Assembly: GCA_029269125.1 (NCBI GenBank)
Contig: JARHXX010000004.1
Span: forward strand, 1-64,000
Direction of reading: 5' to 3'
From: Kiritimatiellaeota bacterium B1221
GTDB taxonomy: Bacteria; Verrucomicrobiota; Kiritimatiellia; SS1-B-03-39; UBA6053
DNA length: 64,000 nt
A program made the position numbers and the translations under genes. A model generated the notes under the pieces. That model saw only the letters and a list, made by a program, of their open reading frames with translations, was not told the DNA's origin and did no database searches. Of the stretch, positions 8,915 to 17,133 are shown in pieces; the stretch's first letter is position 1; every line of letters starts with the position of its first letter.

Positions 8915-10627
8915 ATGTCTGAACTTACCCACATAGACCAATTACTCGACCATCTTCTGCAGCACGATTATATCAGTGAGGCGCAGGCGAACGATGTTCT
9001 GGATGAACACAATCGAACCGGACGTTCGGTACGGCAAATCATTCTGGATATGGAAATCATGACAGAGGATGATCTTCTGGAACAAATGGCGTTGCTCATG
9101 GGCGTGCGGGTTTTGGATTTAGAGCGCCACAACATGAACATGGATCTCGCCCGGAAATTACCTTCATCGGTTGCCCGGATGTACAATCTGGTTCCGGTCA
9201 ACATTGATGCGGTTTCCATCGAATTGGCCACCTGTGACTTCGTACCGCCGGAAGTGGTGGATGAACTCCGTTTCGTTTTAGCCATGGATGTTGAATTCGT
9301 GATCTCGCGGGAGCGGGACATCAAAGACCATTTGGTGCAGTTCTACGCAGAAGATTCGGACGACTCCGTCGGGCACATGCTCAGTGAGCTGGAAAGTGAA
9401 TTGGAGGATGCGGGAGAAGTAGGGGGCGGGACGACCAATTTAACCGAAGAGGATCTTTCCAGTTCTGCCAATGCGGCACCGGTCATCCGGTATGTGAATT
9501 TGGTTTTATACCAAGCTGTACAGGACCGGGCATCCGATATTCACTTTGAGCCCTTTGAACATGAGTTTAAAATTCGTTACCGGGTGGATGGTGCGCTGTA
9601 TGAAATGGCTCCGCCGCCAAAGCATTTGGCCCTGCCGGTTATTTCACGTATTAAAGTCATGTCCGGATTGGACATTTCCGAACGGCGTTTGCCGCAGGAT
9701 GGACGGATTCAGTTAAACATTGCAGGCCGGCCGGTTGATTTCCGGGTATCCACCCTTCCCACCCAATTCGGTGAGTCCGTGGTGCTCCGGGTATTGGATC
9801 AAAGCGCGGTTGGATTGGAAATGGAACGTCTGGGTATGCCGGATGATGTTTATAATAATTTCAGTGAAGACATCATGATGCCCAATGGGATTATTCTGGT
9901 GACCGGACCTACCGGTTCCGGAAAAACCACCACCCTGTATGCGGCATTGGGGCGTCGGAATGAGGTGGGCGTGAAGATTCTGACCGCCGAGGAACCGGTG
10001 GAGTACGACATTGACGGGATTGTGCAGATCAACGCGAATCACCGGATAAACCTCACTTTCGGCAGTATTCTCCGTGCATTCCTCCGTCAGGACCCCGATG
10101 TGATTCTGGTAGGGGAGATTCGGGATTTGGAAACCGCTCAGATTGCGATTCAGGCGTCACTCACGGGTCACTTGGTTTTCAGTACCCTTCATACCAATGA
10201 TTCCTCCGGAGCGGTGACCCGTATGGTTGATATGGGGCTGGAGCCTTTTCTTATTGCATCCACCTTGCAGTCTGTGATGGGAACCCGCTTGGTAAGAACG
10301 ATTTGTAAAGAATGCCGCACACCGTTCATCCCGGATGACCTGCAGATAAAATCTTTGGGATTAACCCGGGAGGTTATTGGAAACAATGAGTTCTATTATG
10401 GAGCAGGGTGTGAGAATTGTCATGATACCGGTTATCATGGCCGGCGTGGCATTTATGAATATTTAAAAGTCACGGATCCGATTCGGACCATGATTACTGA
10501 ACGTCGTCCCACTGTTGTTCTGCGTGACCGTGCGCGCGAATTGGGAATGCGCACCTTGCGGGAGGACGGAATCCGGTGTATTTTAGATGGGTTCACCACC
10601 ATTGAAGAAATTATAAAATACACCTAA
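8915..10627 (+). CDS. pilB: Type IV pilus assembly ATPase PilB/GspE family (second copy)
   Basis: This 570-residue paralogue of the 6102 gene has the same plan: N-terminal MshEN-like domain, ATPase core with Walker A G331-PTGSGK337-T, VILVGEIRD Walker B, and a CKEC...CENC zinc motif. Two extension-type ATPases flanking one pilT in one block is uncommon. They could serve pili and a type II-like system separately, or act in relay. Between the N-terminal domain and core lies an acidic linker (about 145-185) rich in Asp, Glu and Ser. It begins 15 bp after pilT, so co-transcription is likely. Confidence 0.92.
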   Translation: MSELTHIDQLLDHLLQHDYISEAQANDVLDEHNRTGRSVRQIILDMEIMTEDDLLEQMALLMGVRVLDLERHNMNMDLARKLPSSVARMYNLVPVNIDAVSIELATCDFVPPEVVDELRFVLAMDVEFVISRERDIKDHLVQFYAEDSDDSVGHMLSELESELEDAGEVGGGTTNLTEEDLSSSANAAPVIRYVNLVLYQAVQDRASDIHFEPFEHEFKIRYRVDGALYEMAPPPKHLALPVISRIKVMSGLDISERRLPQDGRIQLNIAGRPVDFRVSTLPTQFGESVVLRVLDQSAVGLEMERLGMPDDVYNNFSEDIMMPNGIILVTGPTGSGKTTTLYAALGRRNEVGVKILTAEEPVEYDIDGIVQINANHRINLTFGSILRAFLRQDPDVILVGEIRDLETAQIAIQASLTGHLVFSTLHTNDSSGAVTRMVDMGLEPFLIASTLQSVMGTRLVRTICKECRTPFIPDDLQIKSLGLTREVIGNNEFYYGAGCENCHDTGYHGRRGIYEYLKVTDPIRTMITERRPTVVLRDRARELGMRTLREDGIRCILDGFTTIEEIIKYT

Positions 10628-10708
10628 TCCCCCCATCAATTACCTTGAAAAAGCACTGGATGATCCAGTAAGGTCGAAGAATAATGATCACGTTAAGGAA
10701 ACCTGCAT

Positions 10709-11995
10709 ATGCCAAAATATAAATTCGTTGCTGTAGACCAGAAAGGCAAAGAGTACACCGGAAATCTGGAGGCTGCCGACGAGTCGAGTGCAGAAGCAAA
10801 GCTGAGAGAGAAAAATTTATTTCCCACCTCCGTTACCCCGGCGGGTGGTGCATCCAAAGCTGCGGCCGGCAAAGGCAAAGGCAAGAAAAAGCCGGCGGCA
10901 TCCAATACGAATTTGCAAAAAGAAATTCAAATGCCTTCTTTTATGCAAAAAGTTTCTCCGAAACAGCTGATGGCATTTACCCGTCAGTTGGCTACGTTGG
11001 TAAACGCGGGTTTACCTCTGGTAAGGGGCCTGCAGGTTTTGGGACGTCAGGAGAAAAATCCTTTGCTGAAAAAATCGCTGGCTGAAATGTCTGATTCGAT
11101 TGAAGGCGGAAGTAACTTTGCGGAAGCGTTGGTGCAGCATCCCAAGATTTTTGACAAACTGTATGTCAACATGGTGAAAGCCGGTGAAGTAGGGGGGGTA
11201 CTGGATAAAGTGCTGCTCAGTCTTGCCGAGTTTATGGAGAAGGTTCAGAAGATTAAAAACAAGGTCAAGGGTGCGATGATTTACCCGATCGTGGTTTTGT
11301 CTCTCACCATGTTAATTCTCGCGTTTTTGATGATTGTGATCATCCCGAAATTCCAAAAGATTTTTGAAGATATTATGCAGGGGAAACCTTTGCCCTGGTT
11401 GACCCGGCAAGTGGTCATCTTCTCGGAAAATTTTGTGGTGATTGCCCCCATTATCGTGGTGGTGGTGATTCTGTTAAGTATTACTCTCAAATTCGTCAAG
11501 AAAACCAAGAAGGGTGCTTATGCCATTGACTGGACCAAACTGCGTATGCCATTGTTTGGATCTCTGTTTATGAAAAGTGCGATTGGACGCTTTAGTCGTA
11601 CTTTGGGTGAGTTGATGGATTCAGGAGTGCCGGTATTGCAGGCACTGACCATTGTGGGAGAAACTTCCGGGAATGCGGTGGTGGAAACTGCGATTCATGA
11701 AGTTCATGATGCGGTAAAAGAAGGTGAAAATATTGCGCCGACCTTGGAATCCACCAATATCTTCCCCCCCATGGTGATTTCCATGGTGGAAGTAGGAGAA
11801 GAAACCGGTGAACTGCCTCAGATGTTAAAGCGGATTGCGGACAACTTTGATGATGAAGTTGATAACGCGGTGGCCGGTTTGACTTCGATTATTGAGCCGA
11901 TGCTGATTGTGTTCCTGGCGGTGATTGTCGGGGCAATCGTGATTGCGCTCTTCCTGCCGCTCATCGGAATTATCGAAGGACTGAATACGCAGTAA
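10709..11995 (+). CDS. pilC: Type IV pilus inner membrane platform protein PilC/GspF
   Basis: A 428-residue T2SSF protein with two copies of the cytoplasmic F domain (about 95-220 and 300-420), each followed by hydrophobic helices, three membrane spans in all (about 195-215, 245-265, 395-420). It forms the inner membrane platform on which PilB and PilT act. The N-terminus (YKFVAVDQKGKEYTGNLEA) is the conserved PilC start, followed by an unusually lysine/alanine-rich linker (about 50-75). AAGGA lies about nine bases before the ATG. It ends the pilus block; an intrinsic terminator follows. Confidence 0.94.
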   Translation: MPKYKFVAVDQKGKEYTGNLEAADESSAEAKLREKNLFPTSVTPAGGASKAAAGKGKGKKKPAASNTNLQKEIQMPSFMQKVSPKQLMAFTRQLATLVNAGLPLVRGLQVLGRQEKNPLLKKSLAEMSDSIEGGSNFAEALVQHPKIFDKLYVNMVKAGEVGGVLDKVLLSLAEFMEKVQKIKNKVKGAMIYPIVVLSLTMLILAFLMIVIIPKFQKIFEDIMQGKPLPWLTRQVVIFSENFVVIAPIIVVVVILLSITLKFVKKTKKGAYAIDWTKLRMPLFGSLFMKSAIGRFSRTLGELMDSGVPVLQALTIVGETSGNAVVETAIHEVHDAVKEGENIAPTLESTNIFPPMVISMVEVGEETGELPQMLKRIADNFDDEVDNAVAGLTSIIEPMLIVFLAVIVGAIVIALFLPLIGIIEGLNTQ

Positions 11996-12016
11996 GCGTC
12001 ATTCACCATGAGCTGC

Positions 12017-12049
12017 AAACCCGTCAGTCTTCTGGCGGGTTTGTTGGTT
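12017..12049 (+). terminator. Intrinsic terminator after pilC
   Basis: CCCGTCAG-TCTT-CTGGCGGG forms an 8-bp stem (one G-U pair) with a TTTGTTGGTT tail, 22 bp after the pilC stop. The ATG at 12008 falls just before this stem, so it is not a credible gene start. Confidence 0.85.
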
Positions 12050-12061
12050 CATAAGGAGAGT

Positions 12062-12959
12062 TGTGAAAGCCCAAGACGAATCCTGCAGGTCACCCAGGCG
12101 GGTCGCATTTTAGATCGTGAATTGATCCAGGAGCTGTGGAGTGGATATGGACGGATTGAGCGGGTGTTCCTGGAGGGAGGAAACCGGCCCAGCGTGGTGG
12201 TGAAGGATATGGAGCCGCCGCAGCGGGCGGTTCATCCGCGTGGCTGGCGTGGCTCCCGGTCGCACAGCCGCAAATTGAAATCTTACCAAGTGGAGATGGC
12301 TTGGTAGGAACGGTGGGCGGGTGCCGGTGATGCGCAGTGTCGGATTCCTGACTGTCTGGCATCTCATCATGAGCAGGAAGAATGTTTTATGGTTTTGGAA
12401 GACCTGTATGCCGCGGGGTTTTCGCTGCGCAAAAATAGGGTGCAAATGGCGGATGTTGAAGTCTGTTTGCGTTGGTTGGCATCCTTTCATGCGCGCTTTC
12501 TGTATCGGGAACCCGAGGGACTTTGGCCGCAGGGCTGTTATTGGCATTTAGATACCCGTCCCGATGAATGGGAGAAACTTGAGCGATCCGCGACTGAAGG
12601 CTGGCGCGTCCGCGATCGATCACGCTTTGCGAACCGCGCGGTATCAGACCTTTGTGCATGGCGATGCCAAGTTGATAAATTTCTGTTTTTCGGCGGATGG
12701 GCGGGTCGCGGCTGTAGATTTTCAATATGTGGGCGGTGGCTGTGGTATGCTGGATGTGGCGTATTTTCTGGGTTCCTGTTTGGATGAGCGAGACTGCGAA
12801 ACATATGAAAAACCGTTGTTGGATTTCTATTTTGGGCATCTGCTGTACCAAGTGGCGGCGGAGGATATTGAGGAGCTGGAGTCGGAATGGCGGGGGCTCT
12901 ATGCGTATGCGTGGGCTGATTTTCATCGTTTCCTGAAAGGCTGGAGCCCGGGCCAGTGA
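12062..12959 (+). pseudogene. Decayed phosphotransferase (APH/ecdysteroid-kinase-like)
   Basis: Across two frames the region encodes the parts of a roughly 300-residue small-molecule kinase. The lead frame reads RELIQELWSGYG...HPRGW...KLKSYQVEMAW, then an in-frame TAG at 12305 where the family has Tyr, and resumes with ERW...[10 protein letters not shown]...[13 protein letters not shown]...[12 protein letters not shown]. Near 12583 one extra base shifts the frame. The rest then reads [15 protein letters not shown]...[21 protein letters not shown], with the catalytic HGDxK-N loop and the DFQ metal site intact. The protein breaks off at GWSPGQ, about 20 residues short of the family's end. A stop, a frameshift and a truncation together argue for a real pseudogene. 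The substrate of the intact family is not known to me. Confidence 0.82.
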
Positions 12960-13219
12960 GTTTGGCGTCGGCGGTGGTGAGTGAACTGGACCGCGAGGCC
13001 CAAGATTTGATTTTAACCGAACTTGAAGAGAGTGTGGGCCGCTTTGATTTGGGAATTTTGGCGGAGGAGAGTGAGGACAGTCAGGATCGTTTTGAAAAGG
13101 AGTACTTTTGGTGCATTGATCCTCTCGATGGCACCTTGCCCTTTCTTGAAGGAAAGACGGGTTACGCGGTATCCATTGCATTATTATCGCGAGAAGGGTT
13201 CCACCCTGAAACTTTTTGA
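12956..13219 (+). pseudogene. Remnant of an inositol monophosphatase/CysQ-like phosphatase
   Basis: An 87-residue fragment, opened by a GTG that overlaps the preceding stop. It carries the middle of an IMPase-fold enzyme: SLASAVVSELDREAQ, the metal-binding glutamates in LAEESED, and the signature WCIDPLDGTLPF. About 40 N-terminal residues and the whole C-terminal half (about 150 residues) are missing. The junction with the upstream kinase remnant looks like one deletion that removed the end of one gene and the start of the next. Complete IMPase/CysQ proteins are about 250-270 residues, so this piece cannot form the active site. Confidence 0.8.
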
Positions 13220-13326
13220 AGTGAACGCAACCTAAGCTATTGTTTCTGCAGAAATCATGTTAAGGATCTCATGTAAATCGATCCTTCAGATCTTCATTGT
13301 TTTCATGGATTGCCTGTAAATAAACC

Positions 13327-13362
13327 TTGCACCCTGAAAACAAAGAGGTATACAGAGGTATA
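13327..13362 (+). promoter_or_regulatory. Probable recA promoter with direct repeats
   Basis: TTGCAC (13327) and TATACA (13349) are separated by 16 bp and lie 31 bp before the recA ATG. The direct repeat AGAGGTATA occurs at 13344 and 13354, one helical turn apart, overlapping the -10 element. A perfect palindrome, TTTCTGCAGAAA, lies upstream at 13243-13254. No canonical LexA box of the proteobacterial or firmicute type is visible. The direct repeats are therefore candidates for the damage-response operator. Confidence 0.45.
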
Positions 13363-13384
13363 TATTCACCCAATGGAGTAAAAC

Positions 13385-14425
13385 ATGGCCGCAAAAAAAC
13401 AGAAAGTATCGGAACCTACAGGAAATATCGACAGTTTGATCGCACAGATCACCAAGCAATTTGGAGAAGGCTCGATTATGAAATTGGGGGAGGAGGAAGT
13501 CAGCTCCCGCAAAGTGCCCAGTATTTCAACCGGTGCATTAACGCTGAATATTGCTTTGGGTGTTGGCGGGGTTCCTCGCGGTCGGGTGGTGGAAATTTAC
13601 GGTCCTGAATCTTCAGGGAAAACCACGCTTATGTTACATATCGTGGCCAACGCGATGAAAGCCGGAGGTTCCTGTGCATTTATTGATACCGAGCATGCGT
13701 TGGATCCCGAGTACGCTCAGAAAATCGGGGTGGATTTGGATAATTTGTTGGTCTCCCAGCCGGACTCGGGTGAAGAGGCTTTGAACATCTGTGAAGCCTT
13801 GGTGAAATCCGGTGAATTGGATGTGGTGGTCCTCGACTCGGTGGCGGCCCTGGCGCCGAAAGCGGAGTTGGACGGGGAAATGGGACAGAGCCATGTGGGC
13901 CTCCAGGCCCGTTTGATGTCACAGGCCCTGCGTAAGTTGACCGGTTCCATTAACCGTTCCAAAACCTGCGTGTTGTTTACCAACCAGATTCGTGAAAAAG
14001 TGGGCGTGATGTTTGGATCTCCCGAAACCACTCCGGGGGGGCGGGCTCTGAAGTTTTACGCTTCGGTTCGTATGGATATTCGGCGGATCGCCACCATTAA
14101 AGACAACAGCGGCGCGGCGGTTGGTAGCCGGGCCCGCGTAAAAGTTGTGAAAAACAAAGTGGCGCCTCCCTTTACCGAAGGTGAGTTCGATATTCTCTAT
14201 GCCGAAGGCATTAGTTGGGAGGGCTCTATCCTCGATGCCGCTATGGATCTGAACCTGATCGAACGCAGAGGGTCCTGGTTGTCTCTGGATGGCACCCAGT
14301 TGGGGCAGGGGCGCGATGCCGCCCGCGAAGTGTTGCGGGAAAATAAAGAGATGCAGGACATGCTGATTGAACGGGTGTATGCCGCGATTGAAGAAAAGAA
14401 AACCGCCGGTAAAAAGAAGAAGTAG
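13385..14425 (+). CDS. recA: RecA recombinase
   Basis: This 346-residue protein is a full-length RecA, which forms ATP-dependent filaments on single-stranded DNA for strand exchange and induces the SOS response. Walker A is G73-PESSGKT80, the MAW-like region reads [22 protein letters not shown], and loops L1/L2 include the [19 protein letters not shown] and [22 protein letters not shown] segments. The lysine-rich tail KKTAGKKKK is unusual in charge, since RecA tails are often acidic. GGAG lies nine bases before the ATG. Upstream is pseudogene debris and downstream a large inverted repeat. Confidence 0.98.
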   Translation: MAAKKQKVSEPTGNIDSLIAQITKQFGEGSIMKLGEEEVSSRKVPSISTGALTLNIALGVGGVPRGRVVEIYGPESSGKTTLMLHIVANAMKAGGSCAFIDTEHALDPEYAQKIGVDLDNLLVSQPDSGEEALNICEALVKSGELDVVVLDSVAALAPKAELDGEMGQSHVGLQARLMSQALRKLTGSINRSKTCVLFTNQIREKVGVMFGSPETTPGGRALKFYASVRMDIRRIATIKDNSGAAVGSRARVKVVKNKVAPPFTEGEFDILYAEGISWEGSILDAAMDLNLIERRGSWLSLDGTQLGQGRDAAREVLRENKEMQDMLIERVYAAIEEKKTAGKKKK

Positions 14426-14440
14426 TTTTCTATTTTGGAT

Positions 14441-14501
14441 CGGGGACTTTCCAGTCCCCGCAAATATAGACGGGCGGGTTGCGGGGACTGGAAAGTCCCC
14501 G
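14441..14501. repeat. Large inverted repeat between recA and tyrA-cmk
   Basis: Two perfectly complementary 21-base arms (14441-14461 and 14481-14501) flank a 19-base loop. Each arm is itself nearly palindromic (GGGGACT-TTCC-AGTCCCC), so the DNA can make either one long stem or two short hairpins. It sits between convergent genes and could terminate transcription from both sides. The arm symmetry also resembles REP/BIME-type dispersed elements. Confidence 0.85.
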
Positions 14502-14509
14502 GTCCTGGG

Positions 14510-16030
14510 TTACGGTTTGCTCTGGATTTGTTCCACAATCTGTTCCACCACTTCGTCTAAAGTGAGGTGGGTCGTGTCAACCACTTGCGCACCTTCGGCA
14601 ACCTGTAAGGGGGCGGTTTTCCGGGTGCTGTCCAAATGATCCCGTTTGGCGAGACTTTCCTGTACGGCTTCCACGGAGGTGTTGCCTTCAGTAATTTCCA
14701 ATTCGGCATTCCGGCGACGGGCGCGTTCGACCGGGTCGGCATCCAAATAAAACTTGTTGGGGCTTTCCGGGAAAATAACCGATCCGATATCGCGGCCTTC
14801 GACGACCAGGGGGCCCATGGCGCGCATGCTGCGGATTTGATCCACGATGAAGCGACGCACTTCGGGAATCCGGGCGACATAACTTACGTTTTCGCGGACC
14901 GCTTCTCCGCGGATGGCCTCTCCGGGGTCCTCTCCGTCGATTGAAAATCCAATCGCGGAATGGTTTACATGAAAGTCCCACTGGGCCTGGTTGAGTATTT
15001 CTTTTACTGCGGTTTCATCCTCCGGATTTGCCCCTGCTTGCAGAACTTTCCAGGTCATTCCCCGATACATCGCACCTGAATCCACGTACAAAGATCCCAT
15101 TTTTTTTGCCACGGATTTGGCCACGGTGGATTTTCCGGAGGCGGAGGGGCCGTCAATGGCAATCACGCCATTGGCTTGTGGAGGGGCCGGGGAGTCGCTG
15201 CATAAAGATTTCCGGAGGGTCGCCCCGTCAGCCAAATAGGATTCGATGGCATCGAATTCGTTTGTTTCAATCGCGCTGAGAATTTTTGAAAGTTGGGTTT
15301 GAAGTTCGCGTATACCGGAGGCCACTGCTTTGGAATTGGTTTGTACAATATCCCGCCACATGCCGGGATCTCCTTCAGCAATACGGGTGGTATCTCTGAA
15401 TCCCGGGCCGATGAGAGGGATATACTCCTGTTGACAGGTCAAGGACAATGCGGTGGCTGTCAGGTGCGGGACATGGCTGGTTGTGGCGGCGATAAGGTCA
15501 TGCCGGTCGGCGGGCATTTCAAGCACCTTGGCGCCAATGCGGGTCCAAAATTTGCTCACTTTCCATACCTCTGCTCTTGTGTCTGCATCCGCGCAAACCA
15601 CACAGACTGCGTCCTGGTAGAGTTGAGGATCCGCAACTTCCAATCCGGTCTTTTCACTGCCGCACATGGGGTGGCTGCCCACAAAGATGGCCTGGGAATC
15701 TGCGAGGATTTCTTTACAGGAAGCGCTGAGCCATTCTTTGGTGCTGCCCACGTCTGTAACCACTGCGCCGGCTTTTAAGCCGGGTTTGGCACGTTGGATC
15801 AGCTCGGGGATGGCGCACACGGGCACGCAAACGATGACCAAATCCGCATCCCGCACTGCCTCGGCCGGATCCTCGAATACGGCATCGGCTATACCGGCGG
15901 CAAGTGCGTCGTCTTTGGTTTTTGTGCGCCGGGCGTATGCATGTACATCCAAGGGGATTTTGCGGGACTTGAGGGCGAGACCAATACTGCCTCCCATGAG
16001 TCCGACACCCAATAGTGTGATTTTTTTCAT
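14510..16030 (-). CDS. tyrA-cmk: Prephenate dehydrogenase fused to cytidylate kinase
   Basis: One 506-residue reading frame joins two unrelated enzymes. Residues 1-275 are TyrA: the Rossmann glycines at 8-17 (GVGLMGGSIG), the VTDVGSTK segment, SHPMCGSEKTG and the SHVPHL catalytic histidine region. After a proline-rich linker (277-288), residues 289-506 are cytidylate kinase, with P-loop GPSASGKST (294-302), YVDSGAMYRG and EGRDIGSVIFP. Prephenate dehydrogenase makes hydroxyphenylpyruvate for tyrosine, while Cmk phosphorylates CMP/dCMP. The start overlaps the upstream aminotransferase stop by four bases. No stop or frameshift interrupts the junction, so the fusion is real in this sequence. Confidence 0.94.
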   Translation of the reverse strand: MKKITLLGVGLMGGSIGLALKSRKIPLDVHAYARRTKTKDDALAAGIADAVFEDPAEAVRDADLVIVCVPVCAIPELIQRAKPGLKAGAVVTDVGSTKEWLSASCKEILADSQAIFVGSHPMCGSEKTGLEVADPQLYQDAVCVVCADADTRAEVWKVSKFWTRIGAKVLEMPADRHDLIAATTSHVPHLTATALSLTCQQEYIPLIGPGFRDTTRIAEGDPGMWRDIVQTNSKAVASGIRELQTQLSKILSAIETNEFDAIESYLADGATLRKSLCSDSPAPPQANGVIAIDGPSASGKSTVAKSVAKKMGSLYVDSGAMYRGMTWKVLQAGANPEDETAVKEILNQAQWDFHVNHSAIGFSIDGEDPGEAIRGEAVRENVSYVARIPEVRRFIVDQIRSMRAMGPLVVEGRDIGSVIFPESPNKFYLDADPVERARRRNAELEITEGNTSVEAVQESLAKRDHLDSTRKTAPLQVAEGAQVVDTTHLTLDEVVEQIVEQIQSKP

Positions 16031-17130
16031 GAGAGCACCTCTTTCAAAATTGTCATCGCTTTCTGATTTTCTTCAGGGAGGCCCACGGAAATGCGTAACC
16101 AGTCAGGCAACCCATAGCCATCCATGGGCCGGGCAATCACCCCGCGTTTTTGCAGGGCTTGGAATACGGCGCGTCCGTTTCCGGTTTTTACTAAAATAAA
16201 ATTGGCAAATGAAGGGACCGCTTCGAGCCCCAGTTCCTTGAATGTCTGTTCGAAAAAGGCGAGGCCTTCCTGAATGCAGCCGCGGGTTTGCTGGACGTAT
16301 GCCTCGTCCTGAATCGCCGCGAGCGCGGCCGCCTGTGCCATGGCATTGACATTGAAAGGCTGCCGGAATTTTCCCAGCCAGTTGATGAGCTCAGGAGAGC
16401 CGATGCCGTAGCCCAGACGTAATCCGGCCAGGCCATAGGTTTTGGAAAAAGTTCTGAGGAGGATCAGGGGGCGCTGTGCTTTGACCCAGCTGAGGGAGTC
16501 CGGTTGTGCTGCCGGGTCCAATAATTCCACATAGGCCTCGTCGAGAACGGGGAGCACATGTGGGGGGAGGGCATCTAAAAAGGATTTCAGATCTGCATTG
16601 CGCACCCGGGTGCCGGTGGGGTTGTTGGGGTTGGCGACAAAGACCAATCGGGTATTTTCGTCAATGCATGCCGCCATGGCCTCCAGGTCATGGGTGAAAT
16701 TCTGCATGGGGGCCATGCGGGTTTCCGCCCCAAAGCTGTCTGCGACCAGTTTATAAATGATAAAAGCGCTTTGGCTCATCACCAGATTGGTGCCCGGTTG
16801 CAAAAAAACGTGTCCGAGAAATTCGATCAGTTCGTTACTGCCATTTCCGAAAATCAGCATGTCAGGAGAGATACCCAGTTTTTCGGCCAAAGCGTTTCGA
16901 AGGTAAAAGGCGCCGCCGTCCGGATATAAGTGCATTTGAGATGCGGCTTCCCGCATGGCGGTTACGGCTTTGGGAGAGGGGCCCAGATTGTTTTCGTTGG
17001 AGGCGAGTTTGATGAGTTCCGAGGGATGAAGGCCCTGTTCACGGGCCACTTCTTCCAGGGGGCGTCCGGGCTCATAGACCATAAGGGTATCGATTCCCGG
17101 GCGGGGCAATAAAGCGGATGTGTTTGACAT
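16027..17130 (-). CDS. hisC: Histidinol-phosphate/aromatic aminotransferase
   Basis: A 367-residue class I/II PLP aminotransferase. The Schiff-base lysine is K230 in TFSKTYGLAGLRLGYG. ANPNNPTGT (167-174) and VLDEAYVE (195-202) supply the usual PLP contacts. The protein is closest in pattern to HisC. Its place between pheA and tyrA suggests that it aminates phenylpyruvate and hydroxyphenylpyruvate, perhaps besides imidazole acetol-phosphate. No other his genes are in the window. It starts 3 bp after pheA ends and overlaps tyrA-cmk by 4 bp, so the three are probably one transcript. Confidence 0.9.
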   Translation of the reverse strand: MSNTSALLPRPGIDTLMVYEPGRPLEEVAREQGLHPSELIKLASNENNLGPSPKAVTAMREAASQMHLYPDGGAFYLRNALAEKLGISPDMLIFGNGSNELIEFLGHVFLQPGTNLVMSQSAFIIYKLVADSFGAETRMAPMQNFTHDLEAMAACIDENTRLVFVANPNNPTGTRVRNADLKSFLDALPPHVLPVLDEAYVELLDPAAQPDSLSWVKAQRPLILLRTFSKTYGLAGLRLGYGIGSPELINWLGKFRQPFNVNAMAQAAALAAIQDEAYVQQTRGCIQEGLAFFEQTFKELGLEAVPSFANFILVKTGNGRAVFQALQKRGVIARPMDGYGLPDWLRISVGLPEENQKAMTILKEVLS

Positions 17131-17133
17131 GGT

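Noticed and set aside
12008-12061. ATG at 12008 as start of the kinase gene
   Set aside because: It precedes and overlaps the pilC terminator hairpin and has no ribosome site; the relic's homology begins near 12100.
12305-12307. TAG recoded as an amino acid
   Set aside because: The same gene also has a frameshift and truncation, so decay explains the stop more simply than recoding.
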